DNA of 64,000 bases from Sphingomonas yabuuchiae (GTDB taxonomy: Bacteria; Pseudomonadota; Alphaproteobacteria; Sphingomonadales; Sphingomonadaceae): the NCBI RefSeq assembly GCF_014199595.1, contig NZ_JACHNX010000002.1, positions 124,001-188,000 of the forward strand, read 5' to 3'. Position numbers and translations under genes: made by a program. How positions within the stretch are numbered: the first letter of the stretch is position 1; each line of letters begins with the position of its first letter. The notes beneath the pieces are model-generated. The model ran no database searches. It was given only the letters and a program-made list of their open reading frames with translations, and was not told where the DNA came from. Positions 34,039-42,898 of the stretch are shown here, in pieces.

Positions 34039-36048
34039 TCAACCCGGCCGCGACGACTTGCCTAGATACCAGCTGAGCGGCGTCGGCCCCCGGCTAGTCG
34101 CGCGGGCGGGGTTCATCAGGTCGTAGACCACGGCATTTTCCAGCACCCGCTGCACATAGTTGCGGGTCTCGGAATAAGGGATCGCCTCGATCCAATCCAC
34201 GATGTCGACAGTGCCGGTGCGCGGATCGCCATTGGCGCGCAACCACTTGTTCACATTGCCGCCTCCCGCATTATAGGCAGCAATCGCAAGTGGATAGCTG
34301 CCATAATTGTTGCGAATTCTCTCGAAGTAACTGGCACCCAGCTGGATCGACAGGTTCGGATCGGTGGTCAGCGCGGCGGGCGAGTAGGACAGGCCGATCT
34401 TGCCCAATTGCTCGGCGGCGGTGGCGGGCATCAGCTGCATCAGGCCACGCGCGCCCGCATGGCTGACGGCGGCACGGTCGAACTGGCTTTCCTGCCGCGC
34501 AATGGCATGGATGATCGTCCAGCTCTGCTCATAGCCGGTCGGGACCGGGATGGTCGGGAAGCCAGCCGCCGAATAATCGGTCAGCCCGTTCTGCATCGCG
34601 CTGCGCCCGACCATGACGGCCAGGTCGGGGCGGTTGATGTTCCGCGACAGGTCGGCGGCGAGAAGATGGTCGTTCTCGTCCTCCGCATCGGCCGCGATCT
34701 GGCGAATGAAGGCGCTCTGGTCCTGCCATTGGCCGATCATGCCCAGGAACTTGGCGGCGCGCACGGTTTCGCGGGCATCGAAGGCGGCGCGCACGGCAGG
34801 CGCGACATTGGTCGCGGCGATCGCGGGCGGCGCGACGAGCGGGCGACCGGTCCGCTCCAGCGCCAATTGGCCATAGAATTGGTCGCGATATTGCGCGGCC
34901 CGGCCGTAGAAACCTGCCGCCTCGGTCGACCGACCCGCCGCCTCGGCCGCGCGACCTGCCCAGTAAAAGCCCTTGGCGCGGGTCTGCGGCGATTGGCTGC
35001 CCCGGCCGTACCGGTCGAACAGCGTCATCGCATCGGCGGGGCGTGCCAGCTTCATCGCGCTCTGGCCGGCCAGCCAGACCAGGCTCGTATAATCGTCGCG
35101 CTCGCCATAAGGCTTGGTCGAGACGTCGGTGCCCGCCGGATAGGCATCGTCGACCTGCCGTGCGATGTCATAGGCTGTCTGCAACTGGCCGTCGGCCGCT
35201 GCCGCCCGCGCGTTGACCAGTAACGCCTCGTAGAATTTTTCGACATTGCCGGGTCGCGTCGCGAGTTGCCGCGTCCGGGCGAGCCAGGACCGCGCGGTCA
35301 GGCTGTCACCGGTGTCGCGCAGCCAGCTGGCGCGGTCGGCGACATAGCCCGCATCATTGGCATAGATTTCCGCCGTCGACGCAGACAGGCTGGCGGCATC
35401 CGCCGATTTCGAGCGGAAGGCCAGCCGCGCGGCGAAGATCGGACGCCGCGCCACGCTGGTATAATTCAGCTGTCGCGCCGCCGCACTTGTCTGCCCCGAC
35501 CAGAGCAGCGCATCCATCCGTGCATCCTGGTCCTCCGGCGTCAGTGCGGAGGCGAAGGTCGACATGACCAGCGCTTCGTCATTCGGCGACAGCGCGCCGC
35601 GCCGCCAGGCCGTTCGCGCGGCCTGCGCCGCGTCCGCCGGTGCGCCGGTCGCCAGCAGGGCACGGGCATAGGCCACGCCGCCCGCCGCCGACTGGGGTGG
35701 GAAGCGACGGAAATAGGCGACGATGCTCGACGGTGCGGCGGTGAAGTTCGCCGCCTGCTTTTCGGCCGCGCGGCGGTTGCCCGCTTCGCCGGGCCAGCCG
35801 GGATGCGCCATCAGGAAGCCGGCATAGCTGTCGAACGGCAGCGAATCGGTCTGTTGCAGCGCGCGCCACTGGGCCAGCGCCGCCGCGATCGCCCCGTCGG
35901 CGGGGGCGGGCATCCCCTGCGTCGCCTGGTTGGGGCTCATATTCGCCATTTGCGTGCGATACCGGTCGAGCTGGTCCTGCCCGCCCGGCGTGATCATCGA
36001 TCCAGCCAATGTCGCGAGGAGCGCCCCCGCCTTCGTCAATGCCATCAT
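34039..36048 (-). CDS. Slt70-type soluble lytic murein transglycosylase
   Basis: I use the Met at 36048 (a second Met at 36045 is possible), giving 669 residues with a signal-like N-terminus (MMALTKAGALLATLAGS). A long alpha-helical superhelix of repeats makes up about residues 60-480. The C-terminal SLT domain carries the catalytic Glu in IARQESQFDRAAVS, followed by GARGLMQLMPATA and IAAYNAGGGNVNKWL, the hallmarks of family 1A. It cleaves peptidoglycan glycan strands to 1,6-anhydro products in the periplasm. It is divergent from dapA. Confidence 0.88.
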   Translation of the reverse strand: MMALTKAGALLATLAGSMITPGGQDQLDRYRTQMANMSPNQATQGMPAPADGAIAAALAQWRALQQTDSLPFDSYAGFLMAHPGWPGEAGNRRAAEKQAANFTAAPSSIVAYFRRFPPQSAAGGVAYARALLATGAPADAAQAARTAWRRGALSPNDEALVMSTFASALTPEDQDARMDALLWSGQTSAAARQLNYTSVARRPIFAARLAFRSKSADAASLSASTAEIYANDAGYVADRASWLRDTGDSLTARSWLARTRQLATRPGNVEKFYEALLVNARAAAADGQLQTAYDIARQVDDAYPAGTDVSTKPYGERDDYTSLVWLAGQSAMKLARPADAMTLFDRYGRGSQSPQTRAKGFYWAGRAAEAAGRSTEAAGFYGRAAQYRDQFYGQLALERTGRPLVAPPAIAATNVAPAVRAAFDARETVRAAKFLGMIGQWQDQSAFIRQIAADAEDENDHLLAADLSRNINRPDLAVMVGRSAMQNGLTDYSAAGFPTIPVPTGYEQSWTIIHAIARQESQFDRAAVSHAGARGLMQLMPATAAEQLGKIGLSYSPAALTTDPNLSIQLGASYFERIRNNYGSYPLAIAAYNAGGGNVNKWLRANGDPRTGTVDIVDWIEAIPYSETRNYVQRVLENAVVYDLMNPARATSRGPTPLSWYLGKSSRPG

Positions 36049-36128
36049 GGTGGACAGAATAGGGACTCTACCCGTACATGTCCTGAACAAATTGTCCCAC
36101 TCGGCGCAGCAGGAGCGCATTTCCTCTC

Positions 36129-37028
36129 ATGTTTTCAGGGTCCATTCCGGCGCTTGTGACGCCGTTCGACGATCAGGGCGGTCATGTCGGCGGAGCGTTC
36201 GACGAGGCGAAATTTCGGGATTTCGTCGAATGGCAGATTTCCGAGGGCTCGACGGCGCTGGTCGCCTGCGGCACGACGGGCGAAGCGGCGACCATGCCGA
36301 AGGACGAGCATTTCCATGTCGTGCGCGTCTGTGTCGACCAGGCGCGCGGCCGGGTGCCGGTGATCGCGGGCGCAGGCTCGAACGACACGATCGTCGCGAT
36401 TGAAAATCTGAAGGCCGCGCAGGAAGCGGGTGCCGACGCCGCGCTGATGGTACCGCCCTATTATAACCGGCCGAGCCAGGAGGGTATCGCGCTCCACTTC
36501 GCCGAACTGGCGAAGAACGCGCCGCTGCCCATCGTCCTCTATAACGTACCCGGCCGCACCGTCACCGACATCCAGCCCGCGACGCTGATCCGCGTCGTCA
36601 AGGCGGCGCCGCAAGTCTTCGTCGGCGTGAAGGACGCCAGCGGGGCGCTTGCGCGCGTGTCGCATCATCGCGGGGCGCTGGGCGCCGATTTCTGTCAGCT
36701 CTCGGGCAATGACGACTTGGCGCTCGCCTTCAACGCGATGGGCGGGGTGGGCTGTATCTCGGTAACGGCCAATGTCGCCCCGCGCCTGTGCGCCGACTTC
36801 CAGGCGGCTTGTGCGGCCGGGGACATGGCGCGGGCGCTGGAGCTGCACGACCGGCTGTTCCCGCTGCACGAGGCGATGTTCACCGACGCCTCGCCGGGCC
36901 CGGTCAAGTACGCGCTCAGCCGCATCATGCCGTACTTCCCGCAAGGCGTGCGCCTGCCCATGACATGGCCGTCCGAGGCTTCGCGCGCGCAGGTCGATGC
37001 GGCGCTGGCCCATGCCGGGCTGATCTGA
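36129..37028 (+). CDS. dapA: 4-hydroxy-tetrahydrodipicolinate synthase
   Basis: The 299-residue protein has the full DapA set: the pyruvate-binding GTTGE with T49-T50, the Schiff-base K168 in GVKDASG, the Tyr in IVLYNVPGRT and PPYYNRPSQEG. It condenses pyruvate and aspartate semialdehyde for lysine and diaminopimelate synthesis. The intact Thr-Thr pair distinguishes it from the DHDPS-family protein at 6281, which has Thr-Val. A DUF-type small secreted protein and smpB follow, and dapA-smpB linkage is common in Alphaproteobacteria. Confidence 0.93.
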   Translation: MFSGSIPALVTPFDDQGGHVGGAFDEAKFRDFVEWQISEGSTALVACGTTGEAATMPKDEHFHVVRVCVDQARGRVPVIAGAGSNDTIVAIENLKAAQEAGADAALMVPPYYNRPSQEGIALHFAELAKNAPLPIVLYNVPGRTVTDIQPATLIRVVKAAPQVFVGVKDASGALARVSHHRGALGADFCQLSGNDDLALAFNAMGGVGCISVTANVAPRLCADFQAACAAGDMARALELHDRLFPLHEAMFTDASPGPVKYALSRIMPYFPQGVRLPMTWPSEASRAQVDAALAHAGLI

Positions 37029-37112
37029 CGCCAAACTTCTTTTCCGGGCCTTTCTTCGGCCGCAATCCCGGTCGACCATCGGCGTGATCGATGGGCACGG
37101 GAGAGTCGGCCG

Positions 37113-37439
37113 ATGTGGACGGTGGTGATGATCGCTTTGCAGGCGGGTGCCGTGGCCGGACCCGTCCTGCCCATGCCGCGCAAGCCGTCGACGGCGCGGC
37201 GTTGTCCGCCCGGCGATACGGGCGACGATGTGGTGGTCTGCGGCCGCTCGTCCGATGCGGACCGGATCGGCACCATTCCCGATTATTCCAAACCCATGAC
37301 CCTGCCCAAGGCGCGCACGGAAATAGCGGGCGTCGGCACGGTTTCCGCGGAGGCCGAGCAGGTCGATGTCGGCGGCATGCCGAGCAAGCGGGCCATGATC
37401 CGGATGACCATCCCGCTGGGCGGCCGCCGCAAGCCCTGA
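37113..37439 (+). CDS. Small secreted hypothetical protein with conserved Cys pair
   Basis: GGGAGAG lies 8 nt before the ATG at 37113. The 108-residue product has a short, weak signal sequence (MWTVVMIALQAGAVAG). Behind it is the motif CPPGDTGDDVVVCGRSSDADR, shown here as CPPGDTGDDVVVCGRSS, with two Cys 12 residues apart that could form a disulfide. The rest is Pro- and basic-rich. I recognise this C-x11-C pattern from small sphingomonad proteins of unknown function; there is no family name I can give. It sits between dapA and smpB. Confidence 0.6.
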   Translation: MWTVVMIALQAGAVAGPVLPMPRKPSTARRCPPGDTGDDVVVCGRSSDADRIGTIPDYSKPMTLPKARTEIAGVGTVSAEAEQVDVGGMPSKRAMIRMTIPLGGRRKP

Positions 37440-37443
37440 ACGC

Positions 37444-37495
37444 CCCGTTCCAGAAACGGGATGATGCCGTCATCAGCGGCTTTTCATGACGGCAT
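37444..37495. promoter_or_regulatory. Two adjacent inverted repeats upstream of smpB
   Basis: CCCGTTCCAGAAACGGG (37444-37460) is a 6-bp hairpin right after the 37113 gene. ATGCCGTCAT (37464-37473) and ATGACGGCAT (37486-37495) are a perfect 10-bp inverted repeat with a 12-nt centre containing TTTT. Either may end the upstream transcript or bind a regulator. The second arm ends 23 bp before the smpB start. Confidence 0.4.
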
Positions 37496-37518
37496 TCAGC
37501 GCCTACATCGGCCCGTCC

Positions 37519-37998
37519 ATGCGCCCGAAACCCCAAACGTTCGACAAGAAGAAGATCGTCGCCGAGAACCGGCGCGCCCGCTTCGATTATGCCATCGAGA
37601 CGACCTATGAGGCCGGTATCGCCCTGACCGGGACCGAGGTGAAGTCGCTTCGCTTCGGCGAGGGGTCGATCGCGGAATCCTATGCCGAGGTGCGCGGCGA
37701 AGAGGTGTGGCTGGTCAATTCGAACGTGCCCGAATTCAGCCATGGCAACCGCTTCAATCACGAAGCCAAGCGCCCTCGTAAATTGCTCCTTCATGAGCGC
37801 GAAATAAACAAGCTCCACGGTGCGGTGGCGCGCGAGGGCATGACCCTGGTGCCACTGATGATCTATTTCAACTCGCGCGGCCGCGCGAAGGTGGAGCTGG
37901 CATTGGCGAAGGGCAAGAAGGCGCACGACAAGCGCGATTCGATCAAGGAACGCGATTGGAAGCGTGAGCAGGGCCGTATCCTGCGCGATCGCGGCTGA
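37519..37998 (+). CDS. smpB: SsrA-binding protein SmpB
   Basis: I start at the ATG at 37519 ([12 protein letters not shown]), the family-typical beginning; an upstream in-frame ATG at 37486 would add 11 unusual residues. The 159-residue protein has the OB-fold ([35 protein letters not shown]) and the basic C-terminal tail ([18 protein letters not shown]) that enters the mRNA channel. SmpB delivers tmRNA to stalled ribosomes. The DUF2062 gene begins at its stop codon (TGATG overlap). Confidence 0.92.
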   Translation: MRPKPQTFDKKKIVAENRRARFDYAIETTYEAGIALTGTEVKSLRFGEGSIAESYAEVRGEEVWLVNSNVPEFSHGNRFNHEAKRPRKLLLHEREINKLHGAVAREGMTLVPLMIYFNSRGRAKVELALAKGKKAHDKRDSIKERDWKREQGRILRDRG

Positions 37999-38573
37999 TG
38001 GCCTCGGCCGTGCCCACCCTGTGGGGCCGTTCCCTGGCCTGGGTCCGGCGCAATATGCCGACCCGCGATTCGATGGAAAACAACAGGCTGCTCCGGCCGG
38101 TCGCCCACCGTGTCCTGGCGCCCGAGTTGTGGCGCTTCACCCGGCGGTCGGTGCCGCGCGGCGTCGCGCTGGGCGTGGTCGCGGGGTTCCTGTTCCCGGT
38201 CGCGCAGATCGCGATCGCAGCGGTCTTCGCCCTGCCGTTCCGCGCCAATGTGCCGGTCGCGGCGCTGACGACCTTCATCACCAATCCGCTGACCACGCCG
38301 ATCATCTGGGTCATCGCCTATCGCATCGGCACCTTCCTGTTGCGCAGTGAAACGCCGATCAACACCCAGCCGGTCGCCGAAGCCGCGACCGGTTGGCTGC
38401 AATGGGCGTTGAGCGCGTTTCACTGGCTTTGGGAGCAGGGGCCTGCCTTCGGCCTGGGCCTGTGCGTGCTGACCGGCGGATGCGCGGTGATCGGCTATGC
38501 CGCCTCGGCGCTCGGTTGGCGCGTTTGGATCGCGCGCAAATGGCGCAACCGACGGAAAAGCGTGGCAATCTGA
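37998..38573 (+). CDS. DUF2062 membrane protein
   Basis: The ATG overlaps the smpB stop by one base, so the two are translationally coupled. The 191-residue protein has the DUF2062 core (RSVPRGVALGVVAGFLFPVA, TTFITNPLTTPIIW) with three or four membrane segments and a final segment near residue 165. Function is unknown; smpB-DUF2062 linkage is frequent in Alphaproteobacteria. Confidence 0.85.
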   Translation: MASAVPTLWGRSLAWVRRNMPTRDSMENNRLLRPVAHRVLAPELWRFTRRSVPRGVALGVVAGFLFPVAQIAIAAVFALPFRANVPVAALTTFITNPLTTPIIWVIAYRIGTFLLRSETPINTQPVAEAATGWLQWALSAFHWLWEQGPAFGLGLCVLTGGCAVIGYAASALGWRVWIARKWRNRRKSVAI

Positions 38574-38609
38574 TAGCGGTATCGCGGTTTGACGTGACTT
38601 TCTAACGGT

Positions 38610-38637
38610 TTGACTGGGCGTATCGGCTCGCTACAAC
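38610..38637 (+). promoter_or_regulatory. Predicted sigma-70 promoter of the first M13 peptidase gene
   Basis: TTGACT (38610-38615) and TACAAC (38632-38637) are 16 bp apart, 32 bp before the ATG at 38669. A second TTGACG (38589-38594) is upstream without a good partner. Confidence 0.45.
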
Positions 38638-38668
38638 AGCGGCATCCATCTCCTTTTCGGGAATTCAG

Positions 38669-40726
38669 ATGCGCTCTCTGCTGATCGCCGCTCTTCTTAC
38701 GACCGCCATTTCCCCCGTCATGGCTCAGACTGCGAACCCCGTCGACAAGGCCGCCGTGGGCCCGGTGAAGCCCAATGCCAAGAACGGGCCCGAGATCGGC
38801 GATTTCGGTTTCGACATGGCGGGCCGTGATACGGCGGTGAAGCCGGGCGACGACTTTTTCGATTACTCGAACGGCACCTGGTACAAGGGCACGACGATCC
38901 CCGCCGATCGCTCGTCCTACGGCATGTTCCACGTCCTGCAGGACCGCTCGCTGGAGCAGACGCGCACCATCCTGGACGAGGCGACCCAGCAGCCGGGCAA
39001 CAAGGCGGGCGACTTCTATGCCAGCTTCATGGATGAGGCCGCCGTCAATGCGAAGGGTGCGACCCCGGTCAAGCCGTGGCTGAGCGCCATCAAGGCGACC
39101 AAGAGCCGTGACGCGCTGGCGGTCGAGATGGCCAAGCTCCAGCGTCAGGGCGTCGGTGCGCCCTTCGGCGTCTATATCGGCCAGGACGACAAGGCGCCCG
39201 ACACCTATATCCCGAACTTCGGCCAGAGCGGCCTCGGCCTGCCCGACCGCGACTATTATCTGAAGGACGACGCCAAGCTGGCGACGATCCGGACCGCCTA
39301 TCAGGCCTATCTCGCCAAGATGCTGACGCTGGCGGGCGAGCCCAATGCCGAGGCGCGCGCGGCGGCCGTGTTCAACTTCGAAAAGGGGCTGGCGGGCGTT
39401 CACTGGACCCGCATCGAGAGCCGTGACGCGGACAAGACCTACAACAAGTGGATGGCGGCGGATTTCACCACCAAGGCGCCGGGCTTCCCCTGGGCGCAAT
39501 ATATGCAGACGCTGGGCGTCTTGGGCCGTCCCGCCTATCTGGTCGCGCAGCCGAGCGCGATCACCGGCGAGGCAAAGCTGTACAGCGAAGCGCCGCTGAA
39601 CGTCCTCCAGGACTATGCGATGCTGAAGGTGCTGCGCAGCTATGCGGGTTATCTGTCGAGCGATTTCGACAAGACCAACTTCGCCTTCTACGGCACCACC
39701 CTGTCGGGCACGCCCGAGCAGCAGGCGCGGTGGAAGCGCGGCGTCGGCCTCGTCTCCAACGGCCTGGGCGAGGAAGTCGGCAAGCAGTATGTCGCCAAGT
39801 ATTTCCCGCCGGAGTCGAAGGCCGCCGCCGATGCGCTGGTCAAGAACCTGATCTCGGCCATGGGCGACCGGCTGCGCAATCTGGAATGGATGGCGCCCGA
39901 GACCAAGCAGAAGGCGCTGGCCAAGCTCGCCGCCTTCACGCCCAAGATCGGCTATCCCGATAAGTGGAAGGATTATTCCGCGCTGCAGATCCAGCGCGGC
40001 GATCTGGTCGGCAATGTCGCGCGCGCCAATGCCTTCGAGTTCCAGCGGGACCTGAACAAGCTGGGCCAGCCGATCGATCGCGGCGAATGGTTCATGACGC
40101 CGATGACGATCAATGCCTATGCCAACCCGCCGATGAACGAGATCGTGTTCCCGGCGGCGATCCTGCAGCCGCCCTTCTTCGATCCGAAGGCCGATCCGGC
40201 GGTGAACTATGGGGGTATCGGCGCGGTGATCGGGCATGAGATCAGCCACCACTTCGACGATCAGGGCCGCAAGTATGACGCGACCGGCAAGCTGACCGAC
40301 TGGTGGACGCCGCAGGACGTGGCGCGGTTCAAGACCTTCACCGACGCGTTGGTGAAGCAATATGATGCCTATGAGCCGCTGCCCGGCCAGCATATCCAGG
40401 GCGGCCTGACGCTGGGCGAGAATATCGCCGATCTGGCGGGCCTGACCGTCGCGCTCGACGCCTATCACAAGTCGCTGGGCGGTAAGGCCGCGCCGGTGAT
40501 CGACGGCACGACCGGCGACCAGCGTTTCTATTATGGCTGGGCTCAGGTGTGGCGGACCAAGTGGCGCGAACCGGCACTGCGTCAGGCGCTGCTGTCCGAC
40601 CCGCACTCGCCGGGTCATGAGCGGGTGCTGACCGTGCGCAACCTCGATCCCTGGTATGCGGCGTTCGGCGTCAAGCCGACCGACAAGATGGCGCTGACGC
40701 CCGAGCAGCGCGTCCGCATCTGGTAA
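38669..40726 (+). CDS. Secreted M13 family metallopeptidase (neprilysin-like), copy 1
   Basis: The 685-residue protein has a signal peptide (MRSLLIAALLTTAISPVMAQ). The M13 N-terminal helical domain includes PGDDFFDYSNGTWYKGT, and the zinc domain has HEISHHFDDQGRKYD with the HExxH motif. The third ligand is in LGENIADLAGL (ExxxD), and the C-terminal QLRVNEP-like tail reads TPEQRVRIW. All catalytic elements are intact, so it is a periplasmic or secreted oligopeptidase. The next gene encodes a close paralogue, so the pair arose by tandem duplication. A strong terminator separates them. Confidence 0.92.
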   Translation: MRSLLIAALLTTAISPVMAQTANPVDKAAVGPVKPNAKNGPEIGDFGFDMAGRDTAVKPGDDFFDYSNGTWYKGTTIPADRSSYGMFHVLQDRSLEQTRTILDEATQQPGNKAGDFYASFMDEAAVNAKGATPVKPWLSAIKATKSRDALAVEMAKLQRQGVGAPFGVYIGQDDKAPDTYIPNFGQSGLGLPDRDYYLKDDAKLATIRTAYQAYLAKMLTLAGEPNAEARAAAVFNFEKGLAGVHWTRIESRDADKTYNKWMAADFTTKAPGFPWAQYMQTLGVLGRPAYLVAQPSAITGEAKLYSEAPLNVLQDYAMLKVLRSYAGYLSSDFDKTNFAFYGTTLSGTPEQQARWKRGVGLVSNGLGEEVGKQYVAKYFPPESKAAADALVKNLISAMGDRLRNLEWMAPETKQKALAKLAAFTPKIGYPDKWKDYSALQIQRGDLVGNVARANAFEFQRDLNKLGQPIDRGEWFMTPMTINAYANPPMNEIVFPAAILQPPFFDPKADPAVNYGGIGAVIGHEISHHFDDQGRKYDATGKLTDWWTPQDVARFKTFTDALVKQYDAYEPLPGQHIQGGLTLGENIADLAGLTVALDAYHKSLGGKAAPVIDGTTGDQRFYYGWAQVWRTKWREPALRQALLSDPHSPGHERVLTVRNLDPWYAAFGVKPTDKMALTPEQRVRIW

Positions 40727-40740
40727 TCGACCGAATGACA

Positions 40741-40772
40741 GGCCCTCCGGCACCCACCGGAGGGCCTTTTTT
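40741..40772 (+). terminator. Perfect intrinsic terminator between the two M13 genes
   Basis: GGCCCTCCGG (40741-40750), loop CACCCA, CCGGAGGGCC (40757-40766) and TTTTTT (40767-40772) make a textbook intrinsic terminator 14 bp after the copy 1 stop. The second M13 gene starts only 15 bp after the T-run, leaving no room for a separate promoter. The hairpin may therefore limit rather than abolish read-through to copy 2. Confidence 0.9.
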
Positions 40773-40786
40773 GCGTTTTGGAGAGA

Positions 40787-42817
40787 ATGATGAAAAGTCT
40801 GGCCATCGCCGCGCTGCTTGGCGCGACCGCGATCACGGGGACCGTGGCGCTGAATGCGCAAGACCGCCCCGCCGCTGCCAACGGCCCGACCTATGGGCAG
40901 TTCGGCTTCGACGAAAAGGGCATGGACAAGTCCGTCCGCCCCGGTGACGATTTCTATGCCTTTGCCAATGGCGAATGGGCGAAGACCACGGCCATCCCCG
41001 CCGACAAGTCCAGCTATGGCGCGTTCGACAAACTCGCCGACCTGTCGCGGGAGCGGACCCACACCATCCTGGAACAGGCCAAGGGCCAGCGGAACCAGAT
41101 CGGCACCGCCTATGCCACCTATCTTGACACTGCCGCGATCGAGGCGAAGGGACTGGCACCGATCCAGCCCTGGCTGAACCGGATCAAGGGGCTGACCGAC
41201 AAGTCGGGCTATGCCACCCTGCTCGCCGAGGCGGATCGCAACGGCGTCGGCATCCCCTTCGGCTCGGGCGTTGGGCAGGATGCGCGCCAGCCCGATCTCT
41301 ACACCGTCGGCCTGCGTCAGGCCGGTCTGGGAATGCCGGACCGCGATTATTACCTCAGCAACGATTCGAAGATCGCCGCCCAGCGCGCGGCCTATCAGGC
41401 ACATCTGTCCAAGATGCTGACCATGGCGGGCGAACCCGATGCCGAGGCGCGGGCCCAAGCGGTCGTCGCCTTCGAGACGGAGATCGCCAAGGTCCACTGG
41501 ACCCGGATCGACAGCCGCGACCGGACCAAGACCTACAACAAGATGACCGTGGCCGATCTGGCGAAGAGCGCACCGGGCTTCGACTTCGCGACCTATCTGA
41601 AGGGCGTGGGCACGCCGGTCGATACGCTGGTCGTCGCCCAGCCGACGGCGGTGACGGGTATCGCCGCGCTGATCCAGTCGACGCCGATCGCGGTGCTTAA
41701 GGACCAGCTGCTGCTCCGCTCGCTCGACGAGTTCGCCGATGTCCTGCCCGCCCAGTTCGACCGCGAGCAGTTCGCCTTTTACGGCACCGTCCTGTCGGGC
41801 ACCCCGCAGCAGCAGGAACGCTGGAAGCGGGCGGTCGACTTCACCAGCAGCGCGCTCGGCGACGAGGTGAGCAAGGTCTATGTCGCGCGCTACTTTCCGC
41901 CAGCGACCAAGCTGGCCGCCGATGCGCTGGTGAAGAACGTCCTGGCCGCAATGGGCAAGCGGATCGACCAGCTCGACTGGATGGCCCCGGAAACCAAGGC
42001 GAAGGCCCATGCCAAGCTGGCCGCCTTCACCCCCAAGATCGGCTATCCCGATCGCTGGAAGGACTATTCGGGCCTGAAGATCGTCAGCGGCGACGCCTTC
42101 GGCAACGCCCTGCGCGCGGCCCAGTGGCGGCACGAGGACAATATCGGCCATCTCGGCAAGCCGATCCAGCGTTGGGAATGGGGCATGACGCCGATGACGG
42201 TGAACGCCTATGCCAATTTCGGCATGGTCGAGATCGTCTTCCCCGCCGCGATCCTGCAACCGCCCTTCTTCGATCCGAAGGCCGATCCGGCGGTCAATTA
42301 TGGCGGTATCGGCGCAGTGATCGGCCATGAGCTGAGCCACCATTTCGACGATCAGGGATCGAAGTTTGACGCGCACGGTCAGCTGACTGACTGGTGGACG
42401 GCCAAGGACGTCGCGGCGTTCAAGGAACGCACCGGCGCTCTGGTGAAGCAATATGACGCCTATGAGCCTTTGCCCGGCCTGCATGTGAAGGGGGCACTGA
42501 CGCTGGGCGAGAATGTCGCCGATCTGGCGGGCCTGTCGGTCGCCTATGATGCCTATCACGCCTCGCTAAAGGGGAAGGCGGCGCCGGTGATCGACGGCTT
42601 TACCGGCGACCAGCGCTTCTATCTGGGCTGGGCGCAGGTCTGGCGCCGCAATTACCGCGAGGCGAACCTTCGCAACCGCTTGCTGACCGATCCGCACTCG
42701 CCGTCGCAGCAGCGCGCCTGGGTCGTGCGCAATCTCGATCCCTGGTATGCGGCCTACAACCCCAAGCCGGACGAGAAGCTGTATCTGACGCCGGAACAGC
42801 GCGTCCGGATCTGGTAA
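40787..42817 (+). CDS. Secreted M13 family metallopeptidase (neprilysin-like), copy 2
   Basis: GGAGAG lies just before the ATG pair at 40787/40790; the product has about 676 residues with a signal peptide (MKSLAIAALLGATAITGTVA). It has the same order of motifs as copy 1: PGDDFYAFANGEWAKT, HELSHHFDDQGSKFD, LGENVADLAGLSVAYDA and TPEQRVRIW. The two proteins are similar over their whole length, with divergence mainly in the substrate-facing N-terminal domain, so they may differ in peptide preference. All zinc ligands are intact. Expression probably depends on read-through of the terminator at 40741-40772. Confidence 0.92.
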   Translation: MMKSLAIAALLGATAITGTVALNAQDRPAAANGPTYGQFGFDEKGMDKSVRPGDDFYAFANGEWAKTTAIPADKSSYGAFDKLADLSRERTHTILEQAKGQRNQIGTAYATYLDTAAIEAKGLAPIQPWLNRIKGLTDKSGYATLLAEADRNGVGIPFGSGVGQDARQPDLYTVGLRQAGLGMPDRDYYLSNDSKIAAQRAAYQAHLSKMLTMAGEPDAEARAQAVVAFETEIAKVHWTRIDSRDRTKTYNKMTVADLAKSAPGFDFATYLKGVGTPVDTLVVAQPTAVTGIAALIQSTPIAVLKDQLLLRSLDEFADVLPAQFDREQFAFYGTVLSGTPQQQERWKRAVDFTSSALGDEVSKVYVARYFPPATKLAADALVKNVLAAMGKRIDQLDWMAPETKAKAHAKLAAFTPKIGYPDRWKDYSGLKIVSGDAFGNALRAAQWRHEDNIGHLGKPIQRWEWGMTPMTVNAYANFGMVEIVFPAAILQPPFFDPKADPAVNYGGIGAVIGHELSHHFDDQGSKFDAHGQLTDWWTAKDVAAFKERTGALVKQYDAYEPLPGLHVKGALTLGENVADLAGLSVAYDAYHASLKGKAAPVIDGFTGDQRFYLGWAQVWRRNYREANLRNRLLTDPHSPSQQRAWVVRNLDPWYAAYNPKPDEKLYLTPEQRVRIW

Positions 42818-42830
42818 TCAGCATCCACTT

Positions 42831-42877
42831 CCCGGCATGGACCGTCCGTCCGAGGGATCGGGCTTGACCATGCCGGG
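42831..42877. repeat. 10-bp inverted repeat between M13 copy 2 and cckA
   Basis: CCCGGCATGG (42831-42840) and CCATGCCGGG (42868-42877) are perfect reverse complements separated by 27 bp. There is no T-run. It may be a weak terminator for the M13 transcript or an operator near the cckA promoter (TTGACC at 42864-42869 lies inside it). Confidence 0.4.
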
Positions 42878-42898
42878 TTGCCGGATGATGGGTTAGCG

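Noticed and set aside
36060..36100. A LexA-type box (GAAC/GTTC) between the lytic transglycosylase and dapA genes
   Set aside because: Only half-sites such as GAAC are visible; the spacing and partner of the alphaproteobacterial LexA box are absent.
38495..42559. A 1354-codon open frame on the minus strand opposite the two M13 genes
   Set aside because: It is antisense to two clearly functional peptidases, has no ribosome-binding site and the biased Arg/His/Gly/Asp composition expected from reading GC-rich genes backwards.
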